A stretch of 51,065 nucleotides of DNA from assembly GCA_018266475.1 (NCBI GenBank), contig JAFEAI010000260.1, positions 1 to 51,065 of the forward strand, read 5' to 3'. The position numbers were made by a program, and so were the translations under genes. The DNA is from Bacteroidota bacterium (GTDB lineage Bacteria > Bacteroidota > Bacteroidia > Flavobacteriales_F > PHOS-HE28). Positions within the stretch are counted from its first letter, which is position 1; each line of letters begins with the position of its first letter. Shown in pieces: positions 34,228 through 42,782 of the stretch. The notes beneath the pieces were generated by a model. It did not search any database, was not told the DNA's origin, and was given only the letters and a program-made list of their open reading frames with translations.

Positions 34228-34554
34228 TTATTTCCGGTTGATGGCGCGCTTGGCCGCAGCCACCACGTCAGGCGTGTCCAGCCCGTATTTTTTCAGGAGT
34301 TCCTCGGGCGTTCCGCTTTCGCCGAAGGTATCGTTCACGGCCACGAACTCCTGCGGTACGCCATGGTGGGTGGTCAGCACCTGGGCCACGGCCTCTCCCA
34401 AGCCGCCGTTCCATTGGTGTTCCTCGCAGATCACAATGCATCCAGTCTTCCTTGCGGAAGTTAGGACAGCATTCTCGTCCAATGGTTTGATCGTGTGGAT
34501 ACTCACCACTTGGGCATAGATGCCTTGTTTTTCCAGTTCTTCTGCAGCTTTCAT
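34228..34554 (-). pseudogene. Truncated second copy of the transketolase C-terminal domain
   Basis: The 108 residues from KAAEELEKQGIYAQVV to the C-terminus match the last third of the transketolase C-half at 35649-36602. Roughly 34255-34406 is nearly identical to 35680-35830 at the DNA level, while the part nearer 34554 is more AT-rich and diverged. In-frame similarity continues upstream (NNSQISPVAM) to the TPR stop codon at 34577 and then ends. It lacks the pyrimidine-binding domain and cannot be a working transketolase subunit; whether the fragment is translated is unknown. Confidence 0.85.
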
Positions 34555-34576
34555 GGCAACAGGTGAAATTTGGCTG

Positions 34577-35539
34577 TTATTGGTTCTTGCAATGCCGGAC
34601 TTTCAATTCGCGAACCTCATCACCGTACATCTTGTCAAAACCCAATTGACTAGCCATCTCCAAGTCGTTGCATGCACTGTCGATATCATCCTCTTTAATA
34701 TGGATTAAAGCGCGGTTGCGATAGGCCCATGAGTTTGCCGGATAAAGCTTGATGGCCATATCCGCATCTGACATTGCCTCATTCAACTTACCGAGCTGCA
34801 GATTATTAAATGCCCTGTTGCTATAGCCCAATGCTTGAGAGGAATCCAATCGAAGTATGGCATTGTAGTATTCGTTGGACTTTTCGTATAACTTCATTTT
34901 TTGGTACTGGAACCCGATGTTACCCAATGTGCCGATGTCATTGGGCTTGATTTTGTCGGATATAAAGAGATAGGTAAGCGCTTCTTCCGGTTTGCCCAAC
35001 CTACCCATGATAGTGCTCAGGTTGAGGAGTATGGTCAAATCCTTCGGATAATATTCATAGGCACGTGTAAGGTCGTCAAGCCCGCCTTGATAGTCCATCT
35101 TGAATCCTTTTGCCATGCCCCTTGCAGCGATATAATGGAATTTCATGGAATCACTTCCTGCTAACCGAATGGCTTGGTCGTAATCATTGATTGCCGCATC
35201 CACCTCGCATACCCTCAATAGGAGGGCACCCCGATTATTGAATAAATTAGGATTATTAGGCGACAAAGTGATTGCTTTATTATACGTCTCAAAGGCTTCT
35301 TGAACCAGATTCAATTGATTCAAGTGAAAGGCCTTAAGATTGAGATATTCAGAATTAAGCGAGTCTAACTGGATTGCATGGTTTATGGCTTTCAATGCAG
35401 CCTCATGATTGCCCAGTTCCCCTTGGTGTATTGCTTCTTGATGAAATTGTTCCGCAGTTTGACCTGATGCCTGAAGGCAGCAAATGCAAAGGAGAAATGG
35501 AAGAAAGGCCCAATGTTTTGCCAGTGTCGGAATATTCAT
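34577..35539 (-). CDS. Secreted TPR-repeat protein, AT-rich
   Basis: A 320-residue protein with a signal peptide (MNIPTLAKHWAFLPFLLCICCLQASGQ) and about seven tetratricopeptide repeats (residues 35-300) with typical A/G-Y-x-N-R-A and P-N-N/D spacing. TPR arrays mediate protein contacts. Its base composition is visibly more AT-rich than that of all neighbours, and it sits exactly between the full transketolase C-half gene and a truncated copy of its 3' end, pointing to acquisition. A TACATTCG box lies 3 nt before the ATG. Confidence 0.85.
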   Translation of the reverse strand: MNIPTLAKHWAFLPFLLCICCLQASGQTAEQFHQEAIHQGELGNHEAALKAINHAIQLDSLNSEYLNLKAFHLNQLNLVQEAFETYNKAITLSPNNPNLFNNRGALLLRVCEVDAAINDYDQAIRLAGSDSMKFHYIAARGMAKGFKMDYQGGLDDLTRAYEYYPKDLTILLNLSTIMGRLGKPEEALTYLFISDKIKPNDIGTLGNIGFQYQKMKLYEKSNEYYNAILRLDSSQALGYSNRAFNNLQLGKLNEAMSDADMAIKLYPANSWAYRNRALIHIKEDDIDSACNDLEMASQLGFDKMYGDEVRELKVRHCKNQ

Positions 35540-35542
35540 GGA

Positions 35543-35550
35543 CGAATGTA
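35543..35550 (-). promoter_or_regulatory. -7-like box TACATTCG 3 nt before the TPR gene
   Basis: The same octamer as before kup and the SET genes; with a gap of only 3 nt to the ATG, any transcript from it would be leaderless. Confidence 0.3.
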
Positions 35551-35648
35551 AGCTGCAATCAGCACAAGATCCATCTTGTTGATGACCGCCTTTCCTAAGC
35601 CAGTTTTCTATCTGAAGGGGCATAGCAGTTGGCGGTAGTTTGTTAGAG

Positions 35649-36602
35649 TTATTTCCGCTTGAGCACCTTCAGTGCCGCAGCCACCACGTCAGGCGTGTCC
35701 AGCCCGTATTTCTTCAGCAGCTCCTCGGGCGTTCCGCTTTCGCCGAAGGTGTCGTTCACGGCCACGAACTCCTGCGGTACGCCATGGTGGGTGGTGAGCA
35801 CCTGGGCCACGGCCTCTCCCAAGCCGCCGTAGCGGTTGTGCTCTTCGCAGGTGACCACGCAGCCGGTCTTCTTCGCCGAGGCCAGCACGGCCTGCTCATC
35901 CAGCGGCTTGATGGTGTGCATGTTGATCACCTCTGCATGGATGCCCTGTTTCTCCAATTCCGCTGCGGCTTCCAGGGCCTTCCACACCAGGTGCCCGCAG
36001 GCGATCAGGGTTACGTCCGTGCCTTCGCTGAGCACTTGGGCCTTGCCGATCTCGAAGGGCATGTCCGCCGGGATGAACACGGGCCATTTCGGGCGGCCGA
36101 AGCGCAGGTACACGGGGCCTTCATGGTCGGCGATGGCGATGGTGGCCTGCTTGGTCTGGTTGAAGTCGGCCGGAACCACCACGGCCATGCCGGGCAGCAT
36201 GCGCATCAGGCCGATGTCCTCCAGGATCTGGTGCGTGGCGCCGTCCTCGCCGAGGGTGAGGCCCGCATGGCTGGCGCAGATCTTTACGTTCTTGCCGCTG
36301 TAGGCTATGCTTTGGCGGACCTGGTCGTACACGCGGCCGGTGCTGAAGTTGGCGAAGGTGCCGGTGTAGGGGATCTTGCCGCCGATGGTCATGCCGGCGG
36401 CCATGCCCATCATGTTGGCCTCGGCAATGCCCACCTGGAAAAAGCGGTCGGGGAATTCCTTGGCGAAGGCATCCATCTTCAGTGAGCCGGTGAGGTCGGC
36501 GCACAGGGCCACTACGCGGTCGTCCTGTTTGCCCACTTCCAGCAAGCCTTCGCCGAAGCCGCTGCGGGTGTCTTTTTTATCGAGTACAGGGTAGGAGGTC
36601 AT
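35649..36602 (-). CDS. Transketolase, C-terminal subunit
   Basis: A 317-residue protein holding the pyrimidine-binding and C-terminal domains of transketolase, the pentose-phosphate enzyme that moves two-carbon units with thiamine diphosphate. Motifs: [42 protein letters not shown] (cofactor-activating Glu), [20 protein letters not shown] and [11 protein letters not shown]. Split transketolases of two subunits are normal in many Bacteroidota; the N-half lies at 38177-39052, but with a VWA gene between. The last 50 codons are duplicated at 34228-34554. Confidence 0.93.
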   Translation of the reverse strand: MTSYPVLDKKDTRSGFGEGLLEVGKQDDRVVALCADLTGSLKMDAFAKEFPDRFFQVGIAEANMMGMAAGMTIGGKIPYTGTFANFSTGRVYDQVRQSIAYSGKNVKICASHAGLTLGEDGATHQILEDIGLMRMLPGMAVVVPADFNQTKQATIAIADHEGPVYLRFGRPKWPVFIPADMPFEIGKAQVLSEGTDVTLIACGHLVWKALEAAAELEKQGIHAEVINMHTIKPLDEQAVLASAKKTGCVVTCEEHNRYGGLGEAVAQVLTTHHGVPQEFVAVNDTFGESGTPEELLKKYGLDTPDVVAAALKVLKRK

Positions 36603-36700
36603 GGTAGAACGGATGAATGGTTGTTGGTGCCCGTCGGATCTGCTTTGGGGTGATCGGTGGTTTGCCGGTTGCGCGCAATGCGGTGTGGATCGCGCCGCGG

Positions 36701-38116
36701 TCAAAGTTCGATGTTGATGGCCCTTCCGCTGGTGATGGTGAAGTCCTTCACCACGGAGAAGGCGGTTTCGCGTGCGTCGCCACGGCGGTAGACTACCCGG
36801 TATTCCCCGGGCAGTAGCTTGAACTGGTTGCGGTCCATGCGGCGGTCCAGGTCCACCACCCATTCCAGTTCGTTTCCCTTCTTCAGGAACACGGCGCCCG
36901 GTCCGGGCCTTGCGGCCACCACGTTCAGCACCCCGCTGCGGGGCACGGCCACAGGGGTTACCGCCCCTTGGCGCACCACCACGTTGGGGATAAGCAGGCG
37001 CGGCAGGGTGAGCACTTCCAGGTCGTAGGTGCCGGTGCGGTACAGCTGGCGGGAGTTCAGCGGTTGTGCGTTCACCGTGTTCCCTTCGCCCTGTTTGCGC
37101 ACAATGCAGGGCACGGGCACCTCGGCGGTGACGGCCCCTTCTATGCGCAGTTCCAGCGTGCCTTGCCCGGCCAGCAGGGCGATCACGTTGTTGCGCCCGG
37201 CTTCCAAAGAGACGTTCTCCTTTATGCTGGGCGGCACGGTGTGTGCCACTATGCGGTAGGTGTACACCGGGTCGATGTGCAGGGTGTCCGGCACGCCGCG
37301 CAGGTTCATGGTATGGATGAGGTCGTAGCGGTCTGCGCCGGTGTTCTGGTCGTAGAAGGTCACGGGCACGTCGGTTTCGGTGGGCTTGCCGTCGTCCGTA
37401 AGCAGCAGCAGCTGGGTGGTGGTGCTGCCCAGGGCCTGGTCGATCACCACGCGCATCACGCGGTCGAAGGATTCGGGGGTGCTGGCATCGAAGTAGTTGC
37501 CCACGCACTTCAGGCTGTACTTGTTGGCCTCGTCGATGCCGATGCCGATGATGAAGGGCTTCAGGATGATCCCCTTGGCCTGCAGGGCGCGGCTTACGGC
37601 GCAGGGGTCCTCGTCGCAGGCTTCTATGCCGTCGGTGATCAGGATGATCACGTTGCGCGCCTTGCCGTCGGGGAAGTCGCCGGCGGCTTTTTCCAGGGAG
37701 CGGGCAATGGGGGTGGTGCCGAGGCAGCGCACCTCGTTCATCTTGTTGCGGATGGCCTGGCCGTTGCCCTTGGCGAAGGGCACTTCCAGCTTGGTGTCGT
37801 CGCAGTCCTGCTTGCCGGGCTCTATGCGCGTTTGGTGTCCGTACATGCGCAGCGCCAGCTCCACATTGGGCAGGCGCTCCAGCGGGGGGAGCGTTTCCAG
37901 CAGCACCCTGCGGGCCACGTTGATGCGCGGCTCGTTGCCCCAGAAGGCGTTCATGCTGTTGCTGGCGTCCATCACAAAGAGGATGCGCGTGAGCCGCGCG
38001 GCCTCATCCTTTTCCTGCGCGTTCAGCAGTGCCGGAACGAGCAGGAGGAAAAGGGCAAGGGTGGCGGCCCTGTGCCTTCTCGGCCCGCAAGCGCGAATTG
38101 GAAAACGTACGCCCAT
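36701..38116 (-). CDS. Secreted VWA-domain protein
   Basis: A 471-residue protein: signal peptide with core [16 protein letters not shown], then a von Willebrand A domain (about 45-230) whose metal site is visible as FVMDASNSM (DxSxS), a Thr in [10 protein letters not shown] and [10 protein letters not shown]. The C-terminal half is beta-rich repeats without a recognised family. It resembles periplasmic VWA proteins in Bacteroidota that act as scaffolds. It separates the two transketolase genes, all on the same strand with 60-100 nt gaps. Confidence 0.85.
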   Translation of the reverse strand: MGVRFPIRACGPRRHRAATLALFLLLVPALLNAQEKDEAARLTRILFVMDASNSMNAFWGNEPRINVARRVLLETLPPLERLPNVELALRMYGHQTRIEPGKQDCDDTKLEVPFAKGNGQAIRNKMNEVRCLGTTPIARSLEKAAGDFPDGKARNVIILITDGIEACDEDPCAVSRALQAKGIILKPFIIGIGIDEANKYSLKCVGNYFDASTPESFDRVMRVVIDQALGSTTTQLLLLTDDGKPTETDVPVTFYDQNTGADRYDLIHTMNLRGVPDTLHIDPVYTYRIVAHTVPPSIKENVSLEAGRNNVIALLAGQGTLELRIEGAVTAEVPVPCIVRKQGEGNTVNAQPLNSRQLYRTGTYDLEVLTLPRLLIPNVVVRQGAVTPVAVPRSGVLNVVAARPGPGAVFLKKGNELEWVVDLDRRMDRNQFKLLPGEYRVVYRRGDARETAFSVVKDFTITSGRAINIEL

Positions 38117-38176
38117 GCTTCTGCTCCAACGCAAAAGCGTGCCGATCATGCGGGCGGGGCTTGCAGGAGCCACGGT

Positions 38177-39052
38177 TCAGTAGTCGCCGAGGGTTTCGGG
38201 CAGTTGCTTCAGCGCTGCGGCCAACTGGGCATCGTTGGGGGCTACGCCGTGCCATTTGTGGCTGCCTTCCATATAGTCCACGCCCTTGCCCATTTCGGTG
38301 CGCATCAGGACCATTACGGGCTTGCCCTTGCCGGTGCGGTGCTTGGCCGCTTCCAGGCCCTGCAGCACGGCGGCCATGTCGTTGCCCTGCATCTCCATCA
38401 CGTCCCAGCCGAAGGCTTTCCATTTGGCGGGCAGGTCGCCCAAGGGCATTACTTCATCCACATCGCCATCGATCTGGCGGCCGTTCCAGTCCACGGTGGC
38501 GATCAGGTTGTCCACCTTTTTGGCGGCGGCGGCCATGGCTGCTTCCCAGATCTGGCCTTCCTGCAGTTCGCCATCGCCGTGCAGGGTGTACACCAGCGCG
38601 GGGTCGCCGTTGAGCTTTTTGGCCAGCGCGGCGCCCACGCCCACGCTGAGGCCCTGGCCCAGGGATCCGCTGGCGATGCGCACGCCGGGCAGATGGTCGT
38701 GGGTGGTGGGGTGGCCTTGCAGGCGTGAGCTGATGCGGCGGAAGGTGCCGAGCTCCTGCACGGGGAAGTAGCCGCTGCGCGCCAGCACGCTGTAGAACAG
38801 CGGACTGATGTGGCCGTTGCTCAGGAAGAAGAGGTCCTCGCCGATGCCGTCCATGGTGAAGTGCCCCGCGTCGTGGCGCATTTCATGGAAGTACAGCGCC
38901 ACCAGGAAGTCGGTGCATCCGAGCGAGCCGCCGGGGTGGCCGCTTTGGGCGCCATGTACCATGCGCACAATGTCGCGCCGCACCTGGCTGGCGATGGATT
39001 TCAGTTCTTCTACGGAGGCTGCGCGTGCTTCGGCCAGTGCAGGTTGGGTCAT
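38177..39052 (-). CDS. Transketolase, N-terminal subunit
   Basis: A 291-residue pyrophosphate-binding half of transketolase. Thiamine-diphosphate motif GDGELQEGQIWEAAMAAAAKKVDNLIATVDWN, substrate-channel His in SGHPGGSLG and LSNGHISPLFY, and QGHPTTHDHLPGVRIASGSLGQGLSVGVG. It works with the C-half at 35649-36602. The start at 39052 is the first Met before the domain; a TACCTTCG box lies 25 nt upstream and excludes the longer open frame. Confidence 0.94.
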   Translation of the reverse strand: MTQPALAEARAASVEELKSIASQVRRDIVRMVHGAQSGHPGGSLGCTDFLVALYFHEMRHDAGHFTMDGIGEDLFFLSNGHISPLFYSVLARSGYFPVQELGTFRRISSRLQGHPTTHDHLPGVRIASGSLGQGLSVGVGAALAKKLNGDPALVYTLHGDGELQEGQIWEAAMAAAAKKVDNLIATVDWNGRQIDGDVDEVMPLGDLPAKWKAFGWDVMEMQGNDMAAVLQGLEAAKHRTGKGKPVMVLMRTEMGKGVDYMEGSHKWHGVAPNDAQLAAALKQLPETLGDY

Positions 39053-39077
39053 TGCGTAAGGGCGTGGGATCTTGCCG

Positions 39078-39085
39078 CGAAGGTA
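39078..39085 (-). promoter_or_regulatory. -7-like box TACCTTCG upstream of the transketolase N-subunit
   Basis: TACCTTCGCGGCAAG on the minus strand, 25 nt before the ATG at 39052. The same TACCTTCGCG decamer precedes the DUF4920 gene. Confidence 0.4.
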
Positions 39086-39152
39086 TCCCCGCGCGCGGTG
39101 CTTTGCCGGCAGCGTGGATAAGTATTGAAAACCGGCGGGAGTGCCCGCAGGT

Positions 39153-39683
39153 TCAGCGCGGAAACTCCCGCCGGTAGTCGGCAATGGCCTCCTGGATGAT
39201 GGGCATGGCCACGTCGTTGCCCTGGATGCCTTCCACCTGCACCTGCTTGCCCTCCAGCACCTTGTATTCCTGGAAGAAGTTCCGCAGCTCGCTGGCCAGG
39301 TGGGGCGGAAGGTCCTGTGGCTGCCGAAGGTGCGAAACGCTGATGTCGTCCGCAGCCACCGCAATGATCTTGTCGTCGGCCTGGCCGCTGTCCACCATGC
39401 GCATTACGCCGATTACCTGGGCGCGCACCATGCACAAGGGCTGGATGTTCACTTGGGAGAGCACCAGGATGTCCAGCGGGTCGTTGTCTTTTCCCAATGT
39501 CTGCGGAATGAACCCGTAGTTGGCGGGATAGTACATGGCGGAGTACAGCACGCGGTCCAGCCGCAGCAGCCCGCTTTTTTTGTCAAGCTCGTACTTGGCC
39601 TTGCCGCCGGCGGGAATTTCGATCACGGCCTGCACCGTGCCCGGTTGCAGGTCTCCGATGGGGACATCATGCCAAGGATGCAT
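39153..39683 (-). CDS. ppa: Inorganic pyrophosphatase (soluble, family I)
   Basis: A 176-residue family I pyrophosphatase hydrolysing PPi to phosphate and so driving biosynthetic reactions. Substrate and metal residues appear in EIPAGGKAKYELDKKSG, YYPANYGFIPQT and the signature DNDPLDILVLS. Length matches bacterial hexameric enzymes. It follows the VOC gene by 12 nt and may be part of one transcript with the DHS-like gene upstream. Confidence 0.96.
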   Translation of the reverse strand: MHPWHDVPIGDLQPGTVQAVIEIPAGGKAKYELDKKSGLLRLDRVLYSAMYYPANYGFIPQTLGKDNDPLDILVLSQVNIQPLCMVRAQVIGVMRMVDSGQADDKIIAVAADDISVSHLRQPQDLPPHLASELRNFFQEYKVLEGKQVQVEGIQGNDVAMPIIQEAIADYRREFPR

Positions 39684-39695
39684 GCCGGCGCGGGC

Positions 39696-40115
39696 TCAGC
39701 CTTTTTTGAAGAGGTTGGCCGGGTTCTCAAAGGCCTTGAATTCGATGGCGTGGCCGTCCGGGTCTTCAATGAAGAAGCTGTGCTGCTCGCCGGGTTGGCC
39801 CTTCATCACCAGGTGCGGTTCTATAAAGAAGGGCAGGCCCACCTTCTTCCATTTGTCGCGCAGCTTGCGCCAGTCCGCCAGTTCCAGCACAATGCCCCAG
39901 TGGTCGCTGGGCACGTGGCTTTGCGGGTTGTAGGTGCGTGCGGTGCGGGTGGTCATGGGCACCTGCTGCACGGTGAGCTGGTGGCCGAAGAAGTCGTAAT
40001 CCACCCAGGTGTCCGAGCTTCGGCCTTCGGCGCAGCCCAGCAGCCCGCCGTAGAAGGCCTTGGTGCGCCTGAGGTCGGTGGTGGCGAATGCGAGGTGGAA
40101 GCGTCCGTTGAGCAT
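39696..40115 (-). CDS. VOC-family (glyoxalase/dioxygenase fold) protein
   Basis: A 139-residue vicinal-oxygen-chelate protein: FHLAFATTDLRRTKAFYGGLLGC start, DYDFFGHQLTVQQ middle and HSFFIEDPDGHAIEFKAFE end, with the usual betaalphabetabetabeta units. Metal ligands are probably His in FHLAF, His in HWGIVLE and Glu in IEFKAF. Members act as lyases, dioxygenases or resistance proteins; no specific role can be assigned. Confidence 0.85.
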   Translation of the reverse strand: MLNGRFHLAFATTDLRRTKAFYGGLLGCAEGRSSDTWVDYDFFGHQLTVQQVPMTTRTARTYNPQSHVPSDHWGIVLELADWRKLRDKWKKVGLPFFIEPHLVMKGQPGEQHSFFIEDPDGHAIEFKAFENPANLFKKG

Positions 40116-40141
40116 CGGTTGGGGGATCAGCGGTTCAGGGG

Positions 40142-40501
40142 TCAGTCCTCGTCGTCGTCGTCATCGTCATCATCCGCAGGCGGGGCATCCTTGTCTTCTT
40201 CCTCTTCCTCCTCCTCGTCGGCGCCTTCCAGGTCGTCGTTGCCTTCCATCTCCTCGCCGCCGTCACTGTCGTGGCCTTGTTCCTGTTCCAGGAACTCGTC
40301 CATTTCCTGGCGGCTTTCTGCGTTCACCTTGATGAGGTACATCACGTCCGGGGTTCGCAGTTCGATCACGCGCAGGCTTTCGCCCTTGGGCGTGGTCACG
40401 GTGCGGATGTGGTGGTTTTCAATGCCGTCAGGATATTGCTCCTGCAGTTTATCGCGGAGCTCGTCGGTGAGGGTGTCGAATGAGCGGATGCGGCGTTCCA
40501 T
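40142..40501 (-). CDS. Hypothetical protein with highly acidic tail
   Basis: A 119-residue protein. The first 65 residues form a compact domain (RRIRSFDTLTDELRDKLQEQYPDGIENHHIRTV and LRVIELRTPDVMYLIKV). From about residue 80 nearly every residue is Asp or Glu, with runs of Glu and Asp to the end. No enzyme motif. Short acidic-tailed proteins of this kind recur in Flavobacteriales without known function. It starts 6 nt after the DHS-like gene, so it is probably co-expressed. Confidence 0.7.
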   Translation of the reverse strand: MERRIRSFDTLTDELRDKLQEQYPDGIENHHIRTVTTPKGESLRVIELRTPDVMYLIKVNAESRQEMDEFLEQEQGHDSDGGEEMEGNDDLEGADEEEEEEEDKDAPPADDDDDDDDED

Positions 40502-40507
40502 GGGCTA

Positions 40508-41485
40508 TTACTGGTCGAGGATGTATGCGAAGATGAGCGGGGCCACAATAGTAGCATCACTTTCCACGATGAACTTCGGGGTGTCCACGTCAAGTTTTCC
40601 CCACGTGATCTTTTCATTGGGCACGGCGCCGCTGTAGCTGCCGTAGCTGGTGGTGCTGTCGCTGATCTGGCAGAAGTAGCTCCAGAAGGGAGTGTCGTGC
40701 CGCTTGAGGTCCTGGTACATCATGGGCACGGCGCAGATGGGGAAGTCGCCGGCAATGCCGCCGCCGATCTGGAAGAAGCCGATGCCCTCGGTGCCGGCGT
40801 TGGCGGTGTACCAGTCGGCGAGCCACATCATGTACTCGATGCCGCTCTTGATGATGCGCGGTTCGCAGTCGCCCAGGATGCAGTGGGCGGCGAAGATGTT
40901 GCCCATGGTGCTGTCCTCCCAGCCCGGGCAGATGATGGGCAGGTTGCGCTCGGCGGCGGCCACCATCCAGCTGTCCTTAGGGTCGATCTGGTAGTAGGGC
41001 TTCAGCACGCCGCTGCGGATCATTTCATAGAACAGTTCGTGCGGGAAGCGGCGCTTGTTGTTGGCCTGGCCGTCCTTCCACAGCTTTACGGCATGCTCTT
41101 CCAGGCGGCGGAAGGCCTGCTCCTCGGGGATGCAGGTGTCGGTGACGCGGTTCATGCCGCGGTCCAGCAGGTCGCGTTCCTGGGCGGGGGTGAGGTCGCG
41201 GTAGTTGGGCACGCGCTCGTAGTGGTCGTGGGCCACCAAGTTCATCAGGTCCTCTTCCAGGTTGGCGCCGGTGCAGCTAATGATGTCCACCTGGCCCTGC
41301 CGGATCATTTCGGCCAGGCTCTTGCCCAGCTCTGCGGTGCTCATGGCGCCGGCCAGGGAGATGAGCATCTTTTTACCTGCGGCCTTGTGGACCTTGTAGG
41401 CCTTGGCGGCATCCACCATGGCGGCGGCGTTGAAGTGCAGGTAATGCCGTTCCATGAAGGAAGAGATCGGACGTGTGCTGCTCAT
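40508..41485 (-). CDS. Deoxyhypusine synthase-like enzyme (polyamine aminobutyl transferase)
   Basis: A 325-residue member of the deoxyhypusine synthase family. The NAD-binding and active-site pattern is visible: SLAGAMSTAELG, ISCTGANLEED, GIGFFQIGGGIAGDFPI, and Lys297 in ITWGKLDVD, the position of the catalytic lysine. Bacteria lack eIF5A, so bacterial members probably transfer aminobutyl groups to small amines, as in homospermidine or alternative spermidine routes. Arginine decarboxylase lies about 1.3 kb upstream, fitting polyamine metabolism. The start 41485 is the Met before the conserved region. Confidence 0.88.
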   Translation of the reverse strand: MSSTRPISSFMERHYLHFNAAAMVDAAKAYKVHKAAGKKMLISLAGAMSTAELGKSLAEMIRQGQVDIISCTGANLEEDLMNLVAHDHYERVPNYRDLTPAQERDLLDRGMNRVTDTCIPEEQAFRRLEEHAVKLWKDGQANNKRRFPHELFYEMIRSGVLKPYYQIDPKDSWMVAAAERNLPIICPGWEDSTMGNIFAAHCILGDCEPRIIKSGIEYMMWLADWYTANAGTEGIGFFQIGGGIAGDFPICAVPMMYQDLKRHDTPFWSYFCQISDSTTSYGSYSGAVPNEKITWGKLDVDTPKFIVESDATIVAPLIFAYILDQ

Positions 41486-41534
41486 GATCGGTGCCGGAGC
41501 GGAGGTTGTTTTTAAGGGTGTGTTGATTGGCGGG

Positions 41535-41543
41535 CGAAAGGTA
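41535..41543 (-). promoter_or_regulatory. -7-like box TACCTTTCG upstream of the DHS-like gene
   Basis: TACCTTTCG on the minus strand, about 50 nt before the ATG at 41485. It has one base more than the TAnnTTCG form; weak. Confidence 0.25.
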
Positions 41544-41756
41544 GCGCGGAAGTACGGAGGCCTAATGCTGCGCGGGCGGTTCGTTTTTCCGCAGCCGGAG
41601 GATGGGCGCTGGGGGCTGTCCCACGGGGGCGATAGGGCCCCGGCTGCGGCACGGCCGGTGAACGCGTGAACATGGGCGAGTTCCCTCACCCAATGGCTCC
41701 GGCGTGTTCAGCCGGGTGCAGGATGGGAGCGCAGGGCGGTTCGGTCCCCGCACCGG

Positions 41757-42461
41757 TCAGTGTGCGATCTGCAGGCGCGTGGTACGGCTCCAATGCGGGC
41801 CGCGCACTTCCGCACTATAGGCACCGGGCGCGAGGCCGTGCAGTTGCAGGGTGGCCGTTTCCCCTCCGCTACCCGCATGCTGCTTGCGGAGCACCACCCT
41901 GCCCAGTGCGTCCACGATGCGGATATCCACCGGACCGGTGGCCGCAGCGGGCAACTGCATGGTGAGCACGTCTGTGGCGGGGTTCGGCCAGATGCGGAAA
42001 TCGCCGGGGGCAACTGTGCCAACGCCAACGATGGTCGTGCCTGCGGTCCAATGCCAGGCCCAGGTGCCGTCCGTGGGCAGCAGCCCATTGGTGGCGCAGC
42101 AGTTGGTGGCGTTGGAGGTCATTTTCATGAAGAGCGCTCCCGAGCCGCCTGCAAATTGCAGCCCTGCCAGGTCCGTGGTGGCCGGGGTGGAGGGATTCAT
42201 GTACAGGACGGGTGCGAGATCATCGGGGCCGTCATAGATGGCCAAGTGGTCGTACGGGGCGGCTTCCAAGGTGCCGGAGATGAACTGCAGCAGGATGCCG
42301 GCACCGCATTCGTTCTGCCACAGCCAGGTGTGTTCATCATTGTTTGTGTAGCAATAGGTGCCGCTAATAGCACTATTGCAAGCCACGTTGATGGTGTCCT
42401 GGGCTTGGAGGCCAAGTGCGCTGCAAAGGAGGAGGCCGGGGAGTAGAAGGGTGCGGAGCAT
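41757..42461 (-). CDS. T9SS cargo protein with CUB-like domain and C-terminal sorting signal
   Basis: A 234-residue secreted protein: signal peptide MLRTLLLPGLLLCSALGLQAQ, a CUB-like domain (about 25-145) with paired Cys and the YDHLAIYDGPDDLAPVL segment, and a type A T9SS sorting domain at the end with FRIWPNPATDVLTMQLP and VDIRIVDALGRVVL. The sorting domain directs export through the type IX system and attachment at the cell surface, a system limited to the Bacteroidota. No partner is apparent from neighbours. Confidence 0.88.
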   Translation of the reverse strand: MLRTLLLPGLLLCSALGLQAQDTINVACNSAISGTYCYTNNDEHTWLWQNECGAGILLQFISGTLEAAPYDHLAIYDGPDDLAPVLYMNPSTPATTDLAGLQFAGGSGALFMKMTSNATNCCATNGLLPTDGTWAWHWTAGTTIVGVGTVAPGDFRIWPNPATDVLTMQLPAAATGPVDIRIVDALGRVVLRKQHAGSGGETATLQLHGLAPGAYSAEVRGPHWSRTTRLQIAH

Positions 42462-42516
42462 AGGGTGTTCAATTTGCGGTGTACCTGCAAGTATAAGGTT
42501 GCTTTTGGGGGAAATG

Positions 42517-42536
42517 GCACGGCGCCGCCAGGTTAT
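42517..42536. repeat. 20-bp direct repeat, copy 1
   Basis: GCACGGCGCCGCCAGGTTAT, identical to 42763-42782. The pair bracket the palindromic element. Confidence 0.9.
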
Positions 42537-42559
42537 CGCTTCTTATCGGCTTGAATTTC

Positions 42560-42739
42560 CACCACAGAGGCACAGAGAACACGGAGAATACGGAGAATAC
42601 GGATGGCAGAGTACTATTGGGCTGGAAGGAGGCCACGGAGGCGGCCTTCGGCCGTGAAATTGACAGCATCTTCCCCATGCACAAGAAGGACCTCTGTGTT
42701 CTCTCCCGCAAGCGGGATGAAACAGGTGCCTCTGTGGTG
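42560..42739. mobile_element. MITE-like inverted-repeat element
   Basis: The left arm (42560-42582) reads CACCACAGAGGCAC then AGAGAACAC. The right arm carries the complement in two pieces, 42696-42704 and 42726-42739, separated by 21 nt that themselves form CCCGC-AA-GCGGG. The interior has two GGAGAATAC repeats and no gene. Intergenic repeats with CACCACAGAGGCACAGAG sequences are known from various bacterial genomes. No transposase is adjacent, so non-autonomous movement is inference. Confidence 0.6.
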
Positions 42740-42762
42740 AAGGATTAAGAGGCGATGGCCCT

Positions 42763-42782
42763 GCACGGCGCCGCCAGGTTAT
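42763..42782. repeat. 20-bp direct repeat, copy 2, overlapping the speA stop codon
   Basis: Identical to 42517-42536, 246 bp apart. Its last bases include the TAA stop of speA (complement at 42779-42781). Confidence 0.9.

Larger units (their letters stand above)
42462..42778. other. Gene-free region holding a palindromic element
   Basis: 317 nt between the T9SS cargo gene and speA. Most of it is the inverted-repeat element at 42560-42739 and its flanking direct repeats, listed separately. Short open frames inside follow the palindrome and are not convincing genes. Confidence 0.6.

Noticed and set aside
36968..38728. 586-codon plus-strand open frame opposite the VWA and transketolase genes
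   Set aside because: Composition typical of antisense frames; it spans two well-supported minus-strand genes.
42517..42782. Direct repeats considered as attL/attR of an integrated phage or ICE
   Set aside because: Only 226 bp lie between them and there is no integrase; a small element or duplication explains them better.
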